A stretch of 64,000 bases of DNA from Stercorarius parasiticus (taxonomy: Eukaryota > Chordata > Aves > Charadriiformes > Stercorariidae), in NCBI GenBank assembly GCA_013396915.1, contig VWZL01005003.1:391924-455923 (forward strand), written 5' to 3'. Each line of letters begins with the position of its first letter. Positions within the stretch are counted from its first letter, which is position 1. Shown here in pieces: positions 10,961 to 22,066 of the stretch. The notes beneath the pieces are model-generated. The model had not been told where the DNA came from and searched no databases. It worked only from the letters and a program-made list of their open reading frames with translations. The translations under genes and the position numbers were made by a program.

Positions 10961-12427
10961 CCATCAGGGAAAAATTACAGAATAAATCTGAAACTACCAA
11001 AAAATCTTGTCCTTTTATTCTTTAGATAACAACTTGAAAATATACTGGCCCTCAAAGCCACAGCACTTTATAGCTTAGGATAGCCAGAGCTTTTTCTCCA
11101 GATCTAATTCTCATGCAACAAGAATGATAAACATGAATCACTACAGCCTTGTATCCGTGGATATTTGTTGTCACATGATACCCTCAGCTCATTTCTCTGT
11201 AGATAACCATCCCTCTTTTGAGAGCTGTGAGTAGGGGATGCTTATTGGCAGGATTTGTCACACTAGTGAGTGACTAGCAACTTGGTGCGGGGAAACGGCA
11301 CAACTTGCCTGCCCCTCGGGAAACTTCTGCCAGCCTTGAAGCACGCCAGAGAACTAACAACAAGAAATATGTATTATCGCACAGGTCAAGCACTCTACTT
11401 AATACCATCACCATGTATCTGCAGACAGGTCAGATCAGGTCTCAAAGCAATTCAAGATATCTTGAAGCAATCAGCATCAGGAATCAAAAACATGATAAAA
11501 GATTCAGGAGATGGGCTATCATGATGAGAGGGCAACAACATATACCTGAAGACTGAACTGGGACAGGAAAGAGGGCGAGCACAGGCATTGCAGGACGAAA
11601 GTAATTTTACCACTGTAGTCTTGTTCTGTGAGGCACCAAGCGGGAATCTCACTGGATATTCAGACTTGGCAATTCCACCAGCTTTCACGTGGGCAAATAA
11701 AGTCTTGTGTCAGATGACAAGGCTCCAGATTTCTACATCTCAGTTAGGTGAATGGAGGCATTCTCCCTATGTCTCTGTTGTTATTTAATTATTTTTTTCT
11801 TGCAGTACCCCTTATAAAGTTGTTGTACCACCAAAACAATTTGAGGGACATTGTGCAATAGTCATTTTTGCTTACTTCTGTGATTCCTTTGTACATACAA
11901 ACAAAGTACAGCTATGTTCTGAATGAGTGAAAGTTATCTTGGCTTAAGGTGCTGAAGTATCAATGAGTAAAAAAGAAGGAAATATACATGAGATAACAAA
12001 GCATCAGTGAGACTTGTCGAAGAGTTTGCATTGATTTAACTGGAATACAAGGTCACTGCCAGTTTTTGTAGACTGCTCTGCCAGATGAACATCTGATACC
12101 TACAATTACAAAGCAAGGTCAGTGAACCTTTGTTCTTAAAATATTTTACCAAATACTCCAAGTACTACATCCCGCTCTGAGGCACAAGAGCACAAGGAGG
12201 AAATGGACCTATTAGAGTGGGTTCAGAGGAAGTTTTAAGTTTTTAAGTGTTGGGATGGGAAGAGGCAGCTCTTGTTTCTGAAGCTGCATCCTCCTCTCCT
12301 GTGGGTGTGATTAGGGGAGGTGGAAAAACAGCTAAATGAGACTGTGAGAAATAAATAAGAAACCAAACAGCCCACGGGATGGTCTCTGTAACCATATGCC
12401 ATTCAAGCTGACCTTTACCAAAATGTA
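10961..12427. other. Non-coding DNA, no gene seen
   Basis: No supported exon or recognised repeat. Overlapping short plus-strand frames at 11270-11556 and opposing ones at 11452-11788 lack splice framing. Confidence 0.55.
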
Positions 12428-12534
12428 TTTAAAACTTGAGTTTTTCCCTTTGTGTTTCCTCCAGTCTGCAAGTGAATTATGAATTGCGTTGCTTTTAAAA
12501 CACCTAGTTTTATAATACTTGGTGAACTTCAACC

Positions 12535-12570
12535 TTAATTTTTCTTTCTTCTTTTTCCTCATAGGTAAGT
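12535..12570 (+). promoter_or_regulatory. Recursive-splice-site-like motif (3' splice site abutting 5' splice site)
   Basis: A long pyrimidine tract (12538-12560) ends in CATAG at 12560-12564 and is followed at once by GTAAGT (12565-12570). A strong acceptor fused to a consensus donor, leaving a zero-length exon, is the form of a ratchet point used for stepwise removal of long introns. The same motif recurs at 12874-12909 only because of the assembly duplication. Whether a plus-strand intron crosses here is unknown. Use is inference. Confidence 0.35.
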
Positions 12571-12603
12571 GGCATGAAGGTAAGTGGCATAGGTAAGTGG
12601 CAT
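12563..12603 (+). repeat. Three tandem AGGTAAGTGGCAT units
   Basis: The 13-bp unit occurs at 12563-12575, again with a GA insertion, and at 12591-12603. Each unit contains a GTAAGT donor-like core. It is copied at 12902-12942 in the duplicated segment. It may be local slippage at the CR1 5' boundary. Confidence 0.8.
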
Positions 12604-12604
12604 A

Positions 12605-12765
12605 TCAGAGGGCTGGAACACTTCTATGAAGAAAGGCTGAGAAAGTTGGGTTGTTCAGCCTGGAGAAGAGAAGGCTCCGAGGAGATTTTATTGTGGCCTA
12701 TCAATATATAAAGGGGACTTATAAGAAAGACGGATAGAGTATTTTTACTAGGGCCTGTAGTGACA
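12605..12765 (+). mobile_element. CR1 LINE, 5' part, cut by the N gap
   Basis: It begins near TCAGAGGGCTGGAACAC and carries the CR1 wording GAAGAAAGGCTGAGAAAG and TTGTTCAGCCTGGAGAAG. It is the duplicated first half of the element at 12944 and breaks off at the N. Confidence 0.85.
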
Positions 12766-12766
12766 N
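12766..12766. other. Assembly gap (single N) at the duplication junction
   Basis: A lone N exactly between the two identical 338-bp copies. True sequence probably contains only one copy. Confidence 0.95.
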
Positions 12767-13104
12767 TTTAAAACTTGAGTTTTTCCCTTTGTGTTTCCTC
12801 CAGTCTGCAAGTGAATTATGAATTGCGTTGCTTTTAAAACACCTAGTTTTATAATACTTGGTGAACTTCAACCTTAATTTTTCTTTCTTCTTTTTCCTCA
12901 TAGGTAAGTGGCATGAAGGTAAGTGGCATAGGTAAGTGGCATATCAGAGGGCTGGAACACTTCTATGAAGAAAGGCTGAGAAAGTTGGGTTGTTCAGCCT
13001 GGAGAAGAGAAGGCTCCGAGGAGATTTTATTGTGGCCTATCAATATATAAAGGGGACTTATAAGAAAGACGGATAGAGTATTTTTACTAGGGCCTGTAGT
13101 GACA
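12767..13104. repeat. Second copy of the 338-bp duplication
   Basis: Identical to 12428-12765. This copy continues without interruption into the rest of the CR1 element, so it is the one in natural context on its right side, while the first copy is in natural context on its left side. Confidence 0.95.
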
Positions 13105-13372
13105 GGACAAGTGGTAATGGTTTTAAACTAAAAGAGGGTAGATTTAGACTAGATATAAGGAAGAATTTTTTTACAATGAGGGTGGTGAGACACTAAAATA
13201 GGTTGCCCAGAGAAGTTGTGGATGCCCCATCATCAGAAGTGTTCAAGGCCAGGCTGGATGGGGCTTTGAGCAGCCTGCTCTAGTGGGAGGTGTCCCTGCC
13301 CATGGCAGGGGGGTTGGACTAGATGATCTCTAAAGGTCCCTTCCAACCCAAACCATTTTGTGATTCTATGAT
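12944..13372 (+). mobile_element. CR1 LINE 3' fragment (5'-truncated)
   Basis: A typical avian CR1 3' end. Landmarks are GTTGTTCAGCCTGGAGAAG (around 12989), the segment with GTTCAAGGCCAGGCTGGATG (13241-13260), TTGGACTAGATGATCTCTAA (13314-13333), CCCTTCCAACCCAAACC (13339-13355) and the terminal ATTCTATGAT unit (13363-13372). CR1 copies are usually 5'-truncated, lack a poly(A) tail and make no target-site duplication, all as seen here. It retains only the 3' end and codes for nothing. Divergence from the consensus I remember is moderate, so this is not a very recent insertion. Confidence 0.92.
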
Positions 13373-16300
13373 GCTAAATATCATAGTAAACGTAATTCCA
13401 GATCATCAAAATATAGCTGTAGGCCCTACTTTGAAAAGTATGCAAAGATATTGGGGTAAGGCTGTTTTATTTTTCAAAAGACAAAAGAAAAAAGGTTAAC
13501 CTATGGTCAAGATAAAACATTTCATTCAACCCAAAATAAAACATTATATAATAACTTTCAGGTCATTTAACTTCTTTGTGTTTGACTTTGAAGCTCCTTC
13601 AACTGAAAAATAAAAGCTTTTAAACTCCCAGGAGTTTAGACAGAGCTCAGTCAGAGCCCCTGAGTGGTGGCCACCAGGGTCACTCTTGATGCAGAGGACC
13701 TTCCAGTTCATTTTATGAACTCGGATCACAGTCAAATTCCCATCCTCCGCAAAACACATACATTTCTCTGAACACAACTCACCCAGGTATTTGTGGGTTT
13801 TTCTTTTGGGGTCACAATGTATGAGCTAATACAATCAGACCTTAGTTACAGAGTCACTTTCGCCTGCAATAACCCCTCTAACTCCAAATCCTCGCCTTCC
13901 CTACCCCAAAAAAAATTACTTTAGACCTCTCCCTTCTACTTAATCTTTCACTTCTTCTCATGCACATGTGTTTGTGTGTACCACAACCATTGTAAATCAA
14001 ATGTTTAAGCAGCAGTATAATTTATACATAAACTACAGTGGGGCTTTAACTATGGCCTGAAACAAATTTTGTAGTGAATCTCTAAACTTATGTAAATGAA
14101 AAAGTTAGAAAAATGAGGAAAAACTGTTGTAGGCATAGTGCCCCCCCCACCATTGCCTTGGCCAGCTTCAGGGAATCCTTACAGGAGTGTCTATATGTAG
14201 ACGGGATGGGTTCCCATACCACCCAAAAGGTTTCTCTCACTTTGAGCTAATGAAAGCCCTCCCTATGCAGCTCCCTGTGCCAAGCTGGAAAAAACCTTGA
14301 CTTTTTACAGCCTTCCAGATGGGAGATGCCAGTCAGTCAGCCTTGCACTGGATGATCTCATCACTAGGCAACCATCCATGAAGGCCACTTCTCCTTCAGG
14401 ATGTTCACTTATTGTTTAAAGGTATTTCATTTCCGTGGAAGAGCGTTTCACCTGACAACCCTCTTTTGCTAACCTTGTGTTAGTGGCCTTTAAAATTACT
14501 TTCTGATGTGGAAGTAAGAGAAAGACAGAAACCCGGCTGCACAGTGAAAATGAAATTTTCCATTTGAATAAGAGCCCTGTAATCTGAACACTGTACATAG
14601 CTGAATAATCCTATTGATAACAGTTACTATTGGACATCAAAAGGCATGCAGCGTGGCCACATTTTCACTATGAGTGTAGACCAGTAACACAGAAAATATT
14701 TTTTATGCTATTCTAAACATTTTAAAAGGTATCCTAGCTTCCACCATGGAGAATAATTGTACCCCTTGGGTGAAAGACTCCGTATCAATGGAATGAAACA
14801 CCCCAAGGTGGCAGTGAAGATCATGGGGAAACTGCCCTTCTGCAGGAAGCTCCCCATCTAGAACCAGCCAGGCCAACTCCGCTATGCTTGACTCTCCACT
14901 TCTATCAAAACCCAAATAATGCAAGATCCTCGACTCACACAGTGGCCAGACGCCCTTGACCCCACAGTGCCCTTCCCCCTCTGCCCCATGGGCCCTGACC
15001 GCAGGGCAGAGGAACCAAGGTCCCATGAGAGCTGGGGACAAGAAGGCTGCACAAGTCCTCACTGGACAGAGAAGAGAAGAGCCTCAGGGCCCAGGAAAAA
15101 ACAGCAAATTGATTGACAGTAGTATGGGTAGCCCACTTCTGCTTGCTGACTGACTTTGTAATCGATAAGTTTCAACTCTGGCTAGAAAAGCTGCCTATTT
15201 GCTTTTATTGCACTCTGTTATTTCCCCTGAAATAACTTGCCTAACAGTACTGCTTTATTTTCTAATTGCTTCTGGGATAGTAAATAAGTGCATATCAAGC
15301 GAAAAAAAACCCCAAAACACCAAGGCAATAGCCCTGAAACTCCTTTTCTGGTGTTGATACTACTGCAACTTCAAAATAGAGTACCGTTCTACAAACCTCA
15401 CCTGAAAGAACAAATAAATCAAAAAGTGGTACTTTCAGCAAACAGAAAATAGGGATGTATACATGTGGTCAATTCTTTCACTTTGCAGAGTCATTTCTCA
15501 TCACCTTAATGAAATTATAAGCAGTGGTCTTTCTTCCAAGATAGAATAATTAAGAATCAATTACATTTTACACTGACTACACTGTAACCATTATGCAATT
15601 GGGAAGCAGCTATATTGTCATTTTTATGTAGTTACACTGAATTACACAATCATTTCAATGGAGTTATATTGAGAAATAGCATGTAAATTTGTTCATATTA
15701 AGTCTTGCAACTTAAGGACTCTGTGATGTAACTGCTCACTTGGAACAGGCTCTAAATCTAGCATGTACAACCCCGTGACTATGAAGGGAAAGAAAAGGCT
15801 CCTTAATAAGTCAGAAGTGTTATCATTAGTATCTTTTAATGCAAAGTGGTTACATGCTAGTGAATTACTTCAATTACTCTATTATATTGCTGAGCTAAAG
15901 AAAAGGAAAAATTGATAAAACTGTGGTGAAAACTTCATAATATGCAGAAATTAAGAACAGGGCTCAAAAAGCTATCAATGAATGCATTCAGCTGGTACCT
16001 TCAAAATTTGAAAGATACTTAACGTTAAATGGGAGAACTTCAAATCACTAATTCAGTTCACAGTGCGCTTTGGGGATTTGAGTAATTTCATATTTGTATA
16101 ACGTCTCTATAATGCTGTGAATTTAAAGTTGAGCAAGGTTTTTAATTTTTACTTGTGGCATGGTGGGATATAAAACACACCTATGGTGAAGCTATAATAG
16201 AAAGTTTTCATTTTTTGACTGATCCAAACCATGAACCTTAGGGCCTGAAAGAATAAAAGGTTCTTACTCAAATGTGGTGCAAAAATAAACACTTCAAAGG

Positions 16301-17880
16301 AGAACCCCATCTGAACGCAGCAGAAGGAGGTGTGTGAGTCAGGAGAAGGGGCTGGCTGAATTCATGAAAGCTGACAGGGACAATTTCTTGCCCTACAGGG
16401 GACTGATATCTCTGGTAAAGTTTGAAAATCTGAGACTGATAAAGAGGAACCTAATCTGGGCAAGGCTTGCACAGTAATTGTAAAGGATTTCTAAATTTTC
16501 CCTCAGTTCTCCAGCAACCTAGCTACAGAGTTAAGCCTACCAAACAGAGGAATACGGAAAGAAGGCACCACTATATTGAGTAGCAGTAACTGTTTTTTCC
16601 TCAATAGAAAAACTCTCCTGTTTAAGCATAAGGTTTAAAAAATAAATATAGAACTTAAATAACAATTTTAAAAGTTCTCCTTCACACATAACTTTGCTTT
16701 TCTGTTGAGAGCACAGAAGTGTTCAGAAATCTCATCTTTCCAGCTGTGGCTTTGAAAGCTTGTCAAATGCAGATGGAAATAATGAACAACCTTCTTCATT
16801 AGGCGCCATGTATCAGTCACTCTCATCTTCACGAGAAAAAAAGATTTTAAGTAACAAGAACATAAATTTCACTGAAGTTAATCTAAAGTCCTCAATGTCA
16901 TTTGATTGCATCTGTTCTTAAGTTGGTCCCATCCAGGGTATTTTTTTGCATTGGAGAGCAACTACCACCCTTTGCTCTACTAACATTATTACTTCGTGAC
17001 TGAATCAGACAATGCTGAGGCAAGAGATCAGCTTCTTTCTCATCTAGGAACAATGTCTTCTACCCTGCAGGCTCCAGCAAGCCTGCCGTTCAGCTTGTCC
17101 AAAAGAAAAGCAGACTTTATTGGAAAATTCCTTACTTAGCAAGGAAATTTGGAAAATTAGAGGTAATTACAAAGAAACTCATTTAGCCGGACATTATGAA
17201 AAGGACTGATAGGGGAGAACAAGGATTTAATTAAAGTTCGGAAATATTCCCTGCAATGCACAGAACTGATTTTTTTTCTCTTATTTTTAAGGTTGTCTCT
17301 GAGAACATGTCTCAAGTCCTGCATAATTTGAGGAAATTGCCCTGCAATATGCCTCATAAATAGGATTCGTTCTCTACTTTCTCTACTGCCCATCCATCTC
17401 ATGAACAAGGTGACATCTGATCCAAAATATTACCTTATCAAAGCATTTTGTTTTGATTCATGTGACTGGCCCATTTCAACCTTGCATAATCTAGATGAAT
17501 ACAAAGATATTTCCCAAGTAATATTTTCCAAAACTGCACACAGAATCATTATTTTCTTCAACTAATTCAGCTCCACCTATTAGCTTATGAGAGCTCTAAA
17601 TATACTAACGAAAAGAAAACATTGGAAGCTGAATGTCTAAGGCCACTGATACAGTACCTTAATACAAAAGGACATCACAGGTTTCATAGTGAAGCATGCA
17701 TTAGCCACATCTGATGAGAGATACCCATTGTAAGTATCAAGGTTTCTGAGAGATTTCTTAATGGGCTTCATCATTTGCTCCCTATTTTTTGAAATGGTTT
17801 TGAAATTCATTAATGATAAGGTGGGACCAGTAAATGGGTAGATAAACTCAGGAGTAAATAGCCTGCTCTTAGCTGGTTTA
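13373..17880. other. Non-coding DNA, no gene seen
   Basis: A long A+T-rich stretch. The largest open frame is on the minus strand at 14703-15062 (119 codons) in a slightly GC-richer patch; no splice signals or recognised motif support it. A C-run lies at 14143-14150 and a short A/C-rich patch near 15300-15320. No transposon recognised. Confidence 0.55.
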
Positions 17881-17898
17881 TGGCTGACTTTAAAAAAA

Positions 17899-17967
17899 GA
17901 TACCTTTTAGGTATCTAAACCTAACCTTTTAGGTTCGTATAGGATAGGGAAGCCATCCTATGCGAAC
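17899..17967. repeat. Cluster of three consecutive hairpin-forming inverted repeats
   Basis: Hairpin 1: GATACC (17899-17904) and GGTATC (17910-17915), 5-nt loop. Hairpin 2: AACCTAA (17918-17924) and TTAGGTT (17929-17935), 4-nt loop. Hairpin 3: GTTCGTATAGGAT (17933-17945) and ATCCTATGCGAAC (17955-17967), 13-bp arms with one mismatch (a G-T type pair) and a 9-nt loop. Hairpins 2 and 3 share three bases. The string CCTTTTAGGT also recurs (17903-17912 and 17925-17934). It may be the core of a decayed palindromic MITE; no function is known to me. Confidence 0.6.
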
Positions 17968-18127
17968 ACAATACTACTAACTGTCGGTAACGTTCTTAGC
18001 AAGCACCATCACTGGCAGTACTTCTGCATTAACTGATACCCTTGCCATTTTCAATGCAACAGACTTTAAACACACGGTTACTTGAACACTGTTTAAATCT
18101 TCACAAACTAGTAGTTTTGCCATTCTC

Positions 18128-18215
18128 CATTATTTCCATTTTACAAGTGGGTAAATCGAAAGACAGAGAAGCTATGACTCACCTAAAACTGAGTCATATT
18201 GACTTTCATCCCTTG
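18128..18215 (+). repeat. MIR-like ancient SINE fossil (core region)
   Basis: CCATTTTACAAGTGGGTAAA followed by AGACAGAGAAGCTATGACTC closely follows the MIR core wording (CCATTTTACAGATGAGGAAA, then GAGAAGTTAAGTAACTTG). MIRs are tRNA-derived SINEs that were active in early amniotes and survive only as fragments. Confidence 0.5.
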
Positions 18216-19924
18216 GCTTCAACTGACAAAATGTGCTCCGTCCCTTATGTCCCAGAGTAAATCAAAGCAGCTTTTCCATTAAGTTTCAGACATGTCTCGT
18301 CCACACTGTTGTCTGCTGGTCATGGAAAACATAATGAAGTAAACTAAGTTTGCACGTGCACCAAAGTGATCTCAAAATTTCTCTTTTCTTTTTGTACTCT
18401 TCAAAGGTGTATTGTCAAAAAGATTATATCAAATTTTTAAAATTACCCAAGAGAGTTTCTTTTACATAATAGGGGAAGTTTGCAATAAAAATTTCTGACA
18501 GGCTCTTAGCTAAAGGCACTAGCAAAATTCTCTGGTCTGTGCATTCTGACTAATTCGTTGGTACATTTTACATTCACTTAATCTGTCTACCCTCAGTTGA
18601 TCTCATTGGCATTTGAAATTCTGGTTAAGAAGGAGCATAAAGAGCGGTTCAGGCATTTTACCCCTGTCCAAACTATCTGACAGCGTCAGCCTCCACATTT
18701 GTCGTTAGATTTCTATGAGACATCTAATGCAGTGTCCAGCTTAATATTCTGGCTAAAATGGGGTAATTAAGATTGATATATGGGCTGTAAAATCTTTTAT
18801 CTTCTTATGGGTATTAATTAAATAGGAAGTGATTATACATTTGATCTCATTCATTCAATCACCACAACACCCATGTAAACAGTATTTTGACTAAATACGC
18901 CTGTGCCTAGTAAAGTATGTTTTATATCCTCACTGTGCTTTGGCTAACTGTAAAGAATTTATCACACTGGCAATCTGGACCTACGTCTATTGAAAATCTA
19001 TCCACGCTTTCTGCTCCACGAAAATACATTTAGAGCTATTCCAGTGACGCTTCCTTTCTGTGATATTAGTTGGCCAAAAACCTTTATATTAGCTACCCTG
19101 ATGCAAAATGAGGTCGAAGCCCTTGGTAACCCACAAATCACTTCATGTCATTTGTTGCTAAATGGATGCATTTGCTAGTGAAGTCGTCCCCAGTTGACTC
19201 AGTGGAGATATCACAAAACAGCACGATCTTCAAAGATAATTTTACCAGCCTCACTATGTCTGCGTGGCATCTCTACTCAAGGTCACTAGCAGCATTAGTT
19301 AACCAGATATGAGTTTATCCATCATCATGAGCAACTTTTGCAAGGTTGCAGCTAATTTAAATGGGGCTCATGTATATTTTAACTGAGCTGCAGTGATGAC
19401 AGCAGTTGCAGCATAGACTGACTCATCATTATTAATCCTGGAGCACTAACATGCAGAATAGCTTTCACTGCAGTTTTGTACTTTGTAGAGCTAATACACA
19501 GGTATGAAATAGGGTGGCACCTTGGACCTGCTCTCCTGTCTCCTTACTTGTATTCCTATTCAGTGCCAAGTATAATAAATCTTTAAAACATGAACTCCTT
19601 TATGTCAGGCTGTGTGATAAATAGCTCATCTGCAGATGTGCAAAGGAGTAGAGGCGCAAAAGGAGGTGGGGAACCCAAACACCACCCTGCCCCAGCACCA
19701 CCCAGGCACATCCCAGAAGAGCATCAGCCCATACAATGAGGCACATTTGCAGGTGGGGAAAGCTCAGTAAGAGGTGGAGGAACGAGCCCCTGCCCAAGCA
19801 CCCCCAGGGCTGTCCCAGGACAGCCATCAGCCCCAGTGGTCCAGCTGGGAAACCCAGCACCTCAGGTCAATGGGAGAGGCTCTCTAGCACCTCACAGTCT
19901 GAGGGGTATGGGGCACATTATGGT
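18216..19924. other. Non-coding DNA, no gene seen
   Basis: A+T-rich up to about 19600, then GC-richer from 19640 with C/A-rich wording (CCCAGCACCACCCAGG). Two related sub-blocks may be an internal duplication: GCTCATCTGCAGATGTGCAAAGG (from 19624) resembles the later GAGGCACATTTGCAGGTGGGGAAAG, and each is followed by a CCAGCACCACCCAGG- or CCAAGCACCCCCAGG-like segment. No exon supported. Confidence 0.45.
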
Positions 19925-20605
19925 TGTAGGCAAAAGCATTTTGGGATTACAGGAGACTTATTATGGAACAAGTGTGGGAAATGAGGGATAAAGGGATAAA
20001 AGGGGCCTTACTTGTAAGTAGGGTGCTGGTTAGCATGTTTGTCTGGCCATGCCCTGCACCTGATCATCCCAGCCAGTCGTGCATTCTTATTAAACTCCTG
20101 GATGAGGGAAATCCCTATTCCATGTGCATGTACGTGCATGGAGGTCTAAGTGCCAACAGCTGGATTGAGGACCAGGAGTCACCACGGACCACGTGTCTGG
20201 GGTACCAGCAACTAAAGGTAGTGAGGCTACGTAAGGCAGTGTGTGGCTGCTAGTGAAGGCCAAGCCAGACTAGCTAGCAAGCAGGATACGTGCGTATATA
20301 AACCCAGCTGCTGGAGACGTCCCAGTGGTAAATACATACGAATTTCTCACTAACAGCTCTTCATCCTGGTGAACCAGAGAGGGGAACAGGAAGAGGCTGG
20401 TGGGGTAGTTTGTTTATGCGTGAATCCTGCGTGTTTCTGCCTGCATTGATCTGTGTGGCCCACTGTGTATATGTGTATTTTACACCTGCCTTTGCACATG
20501 TACCTATCGGGAATACATGCTCAGCCTTGCTACCGGTTGGACCTGGAGCACTGACCTACAGCTGCCTTGCCTCTATCAGAGAATTGCTGGATTTGGCAAC
20601 TCCCT
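19925..20605 (+). mobile_element. Possible avian LTR/ERV-derived block
   Basis: Wording such as GATCATCCCAGCCAG, CTTATTAAACTCCTGGATGAG (a poly(A)-signal-like ATTAAA near 20088), GCCAACAGCTGGATTGAGG and GGACCACGTGTCTGGGG is what I recall from an avian LTR or retroviral 3' family. A TATATAAACCC TATA-like box lies at 20295-20305. I could not fix TG..CA ends or a target-site duplication. Open frames inside (19963-20253, 20410-20607) are not convincing genes. It could also be non-repetitive GC-rich DNA. Confidence 0.35.
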
Positions 20606-22061
20606 AAAATTGTATCCTCTCATGAAATTATATACCCTCTATTGCAGCTCTGGACCATAATACCTGCAGACAGTGACAGCAAGTGACAACGTAGGCTTCC
20701 TTTCCACACTAAATATGCAGGATAGCAGCACATTGCCATGGAACTCCCACTCAACTTTTCCTACAAGTCTGCAAATACTGCCAGGCAGATTACCGTTAGA
20801 AGGGCTGGTTTTCCCCCATTTCTGACACTATTCCTTCTGTGAAGTACAGTAAACAATACCAACACAAACCAAAAAAGAAAGCGGCAGACATAGGCCTAAA
20901 CAAAGTTCTTTTGAAGTTGACGGGACCCCACCTCATCACATTTTAAAGAAAAGCTTTAAGCCCCTCTTATAGATGAGCCATTGTCTTTTCGTCTCCTTCT
21001 TAATGTTATTGTGAAGTGCCTTGAGGATACTTGATAATAAGGCAGTCTATGAGTTGTATTACCTTGTTCTGTATCGCAATGTATTATTAACAACAAACAC
21101 CGAATGAATAATGAAAACATAAGCTGGGAAATTACATTTTCTTCTTCCACTGCCTGTTTTAGTCTGATCTAAGCAAATTATTGCCTTCTTTTTGATGGTA
21201 TGAATTTATGTTTGCTTAATGCAAAAGAATACATATAGCATCTATCAATACCAATTACCAATAACAATACTGGTGTCATTCTTTAAAAGAGGGATCTGAG
21301 GTAGACAACGTTGCTTCCTGGATTTCATAGAAGCTTAAGTATTTTGAATGAACTGCTAAAAGCAATTTCCTGAAATAAAAAAGTCTGTAAATTAGAATTT
21401 TTCGTTTGACTTTTGACTAGGAAAAACAGCACAGTTCTCCTACAGATCCAACGTTCTAAAAATGCAAGTCTAGGAAAGCCATCCATAACAGTATTTTATG
21501 CTACAAGTATTATGCCAAGCAGTTAGTGCAAAACATACCATGAGAACAGAATTTTGGATGTTGTCCCCGAAGAACATTAAAGTTCATCTCCAATTCTGAT
21601 CTCAATTTCTTTCATGTTTTGCCTTCTCCATCATACTGTGTTATTTAAGACTAATTTATAGCTTCAGGCTTTCAGGTCTCATAGAAATTCGCTGGGTTAT
21701 TTTATTATCAAGAACATAAATGCTTTTACTGCAACCAGAATTTCATCCAGGATGTTTAATCCGTAATGTAATTAAGGATGTAGTTTGGAAAAACTACATT
21801 TATACAGGGAATATATGCAAAAATATTCTCACAAATGCTACTTGTACAGTTTAAAAGGCTATTGCCGCAAACTCACGGAAGATCTCCAGATTAAGGTACT
21901 TTTCTTACTGTCCTAACGCAGCATTCCCATTTTCAAACACTACACGGCGCACTTTAGTGGCAAAAAATGTCTTCAGCCTGTGCTTGAGTAAGGCATATAT
22001 ATCCCTGACTTGAAGAGAGCATGCCTGGGATGAACCAGCTACTAGGCAATTATTCTTCACA
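20606..22061. other. Non-coding DNA, no gene seen
   Basis: A+T-rich sequence without recognised repeat or exon, except the hairpin at 21778-21799. Confidence 0.6.
21778..21799. repeat. Perfect 9-bp inverted repeat (hairpin)
   Basis: ATGTAGTTT and AAACTACAT, separated by GGAA. Short perfect palindrome in A+T-rich DNA. No associated terminator or gene. Confidence 0.7.
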
Positions 22062-22066
22062 CTAGG
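22062..22066. repeat. Target-site duplication (CTAGG), left copy
   Basis: Five bases identical to 22641-22645, directly before the LTR 5' TG. Confidence 0.85.

Larger units (their letters stand above)
12428..12765. repeat. First copy of a perfect 338-bp direct duplication flanking an N gap
   Basis: 12428-12765 is identical, base for base by my reading, to 12767-13104, and one N (12766) separates the two. The unit starts TTTAAAACTTGAG and ends GGCCTGTAGTGACA. Zero divergence plus a single placeholder N at the junction is the signature of two contigs whose overlapping ends were joined without merging. A genuine very recent tandem duplication is possible but less likely. Confidence 0.95.

Noticed and set aside
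12332..12901. Two minus-strand frames with identical lysine-rich starts
   Set aside because: They are the same sequence read twice because of the 338-bp assembly duplication, and the lysines come from a pyrimidine tract read in reverse.
14703..15062. 119-codon minus-strand open frame
   Set aside because: Slightly GC-richer DNA keeps the frame open; no splice framing or known motif.
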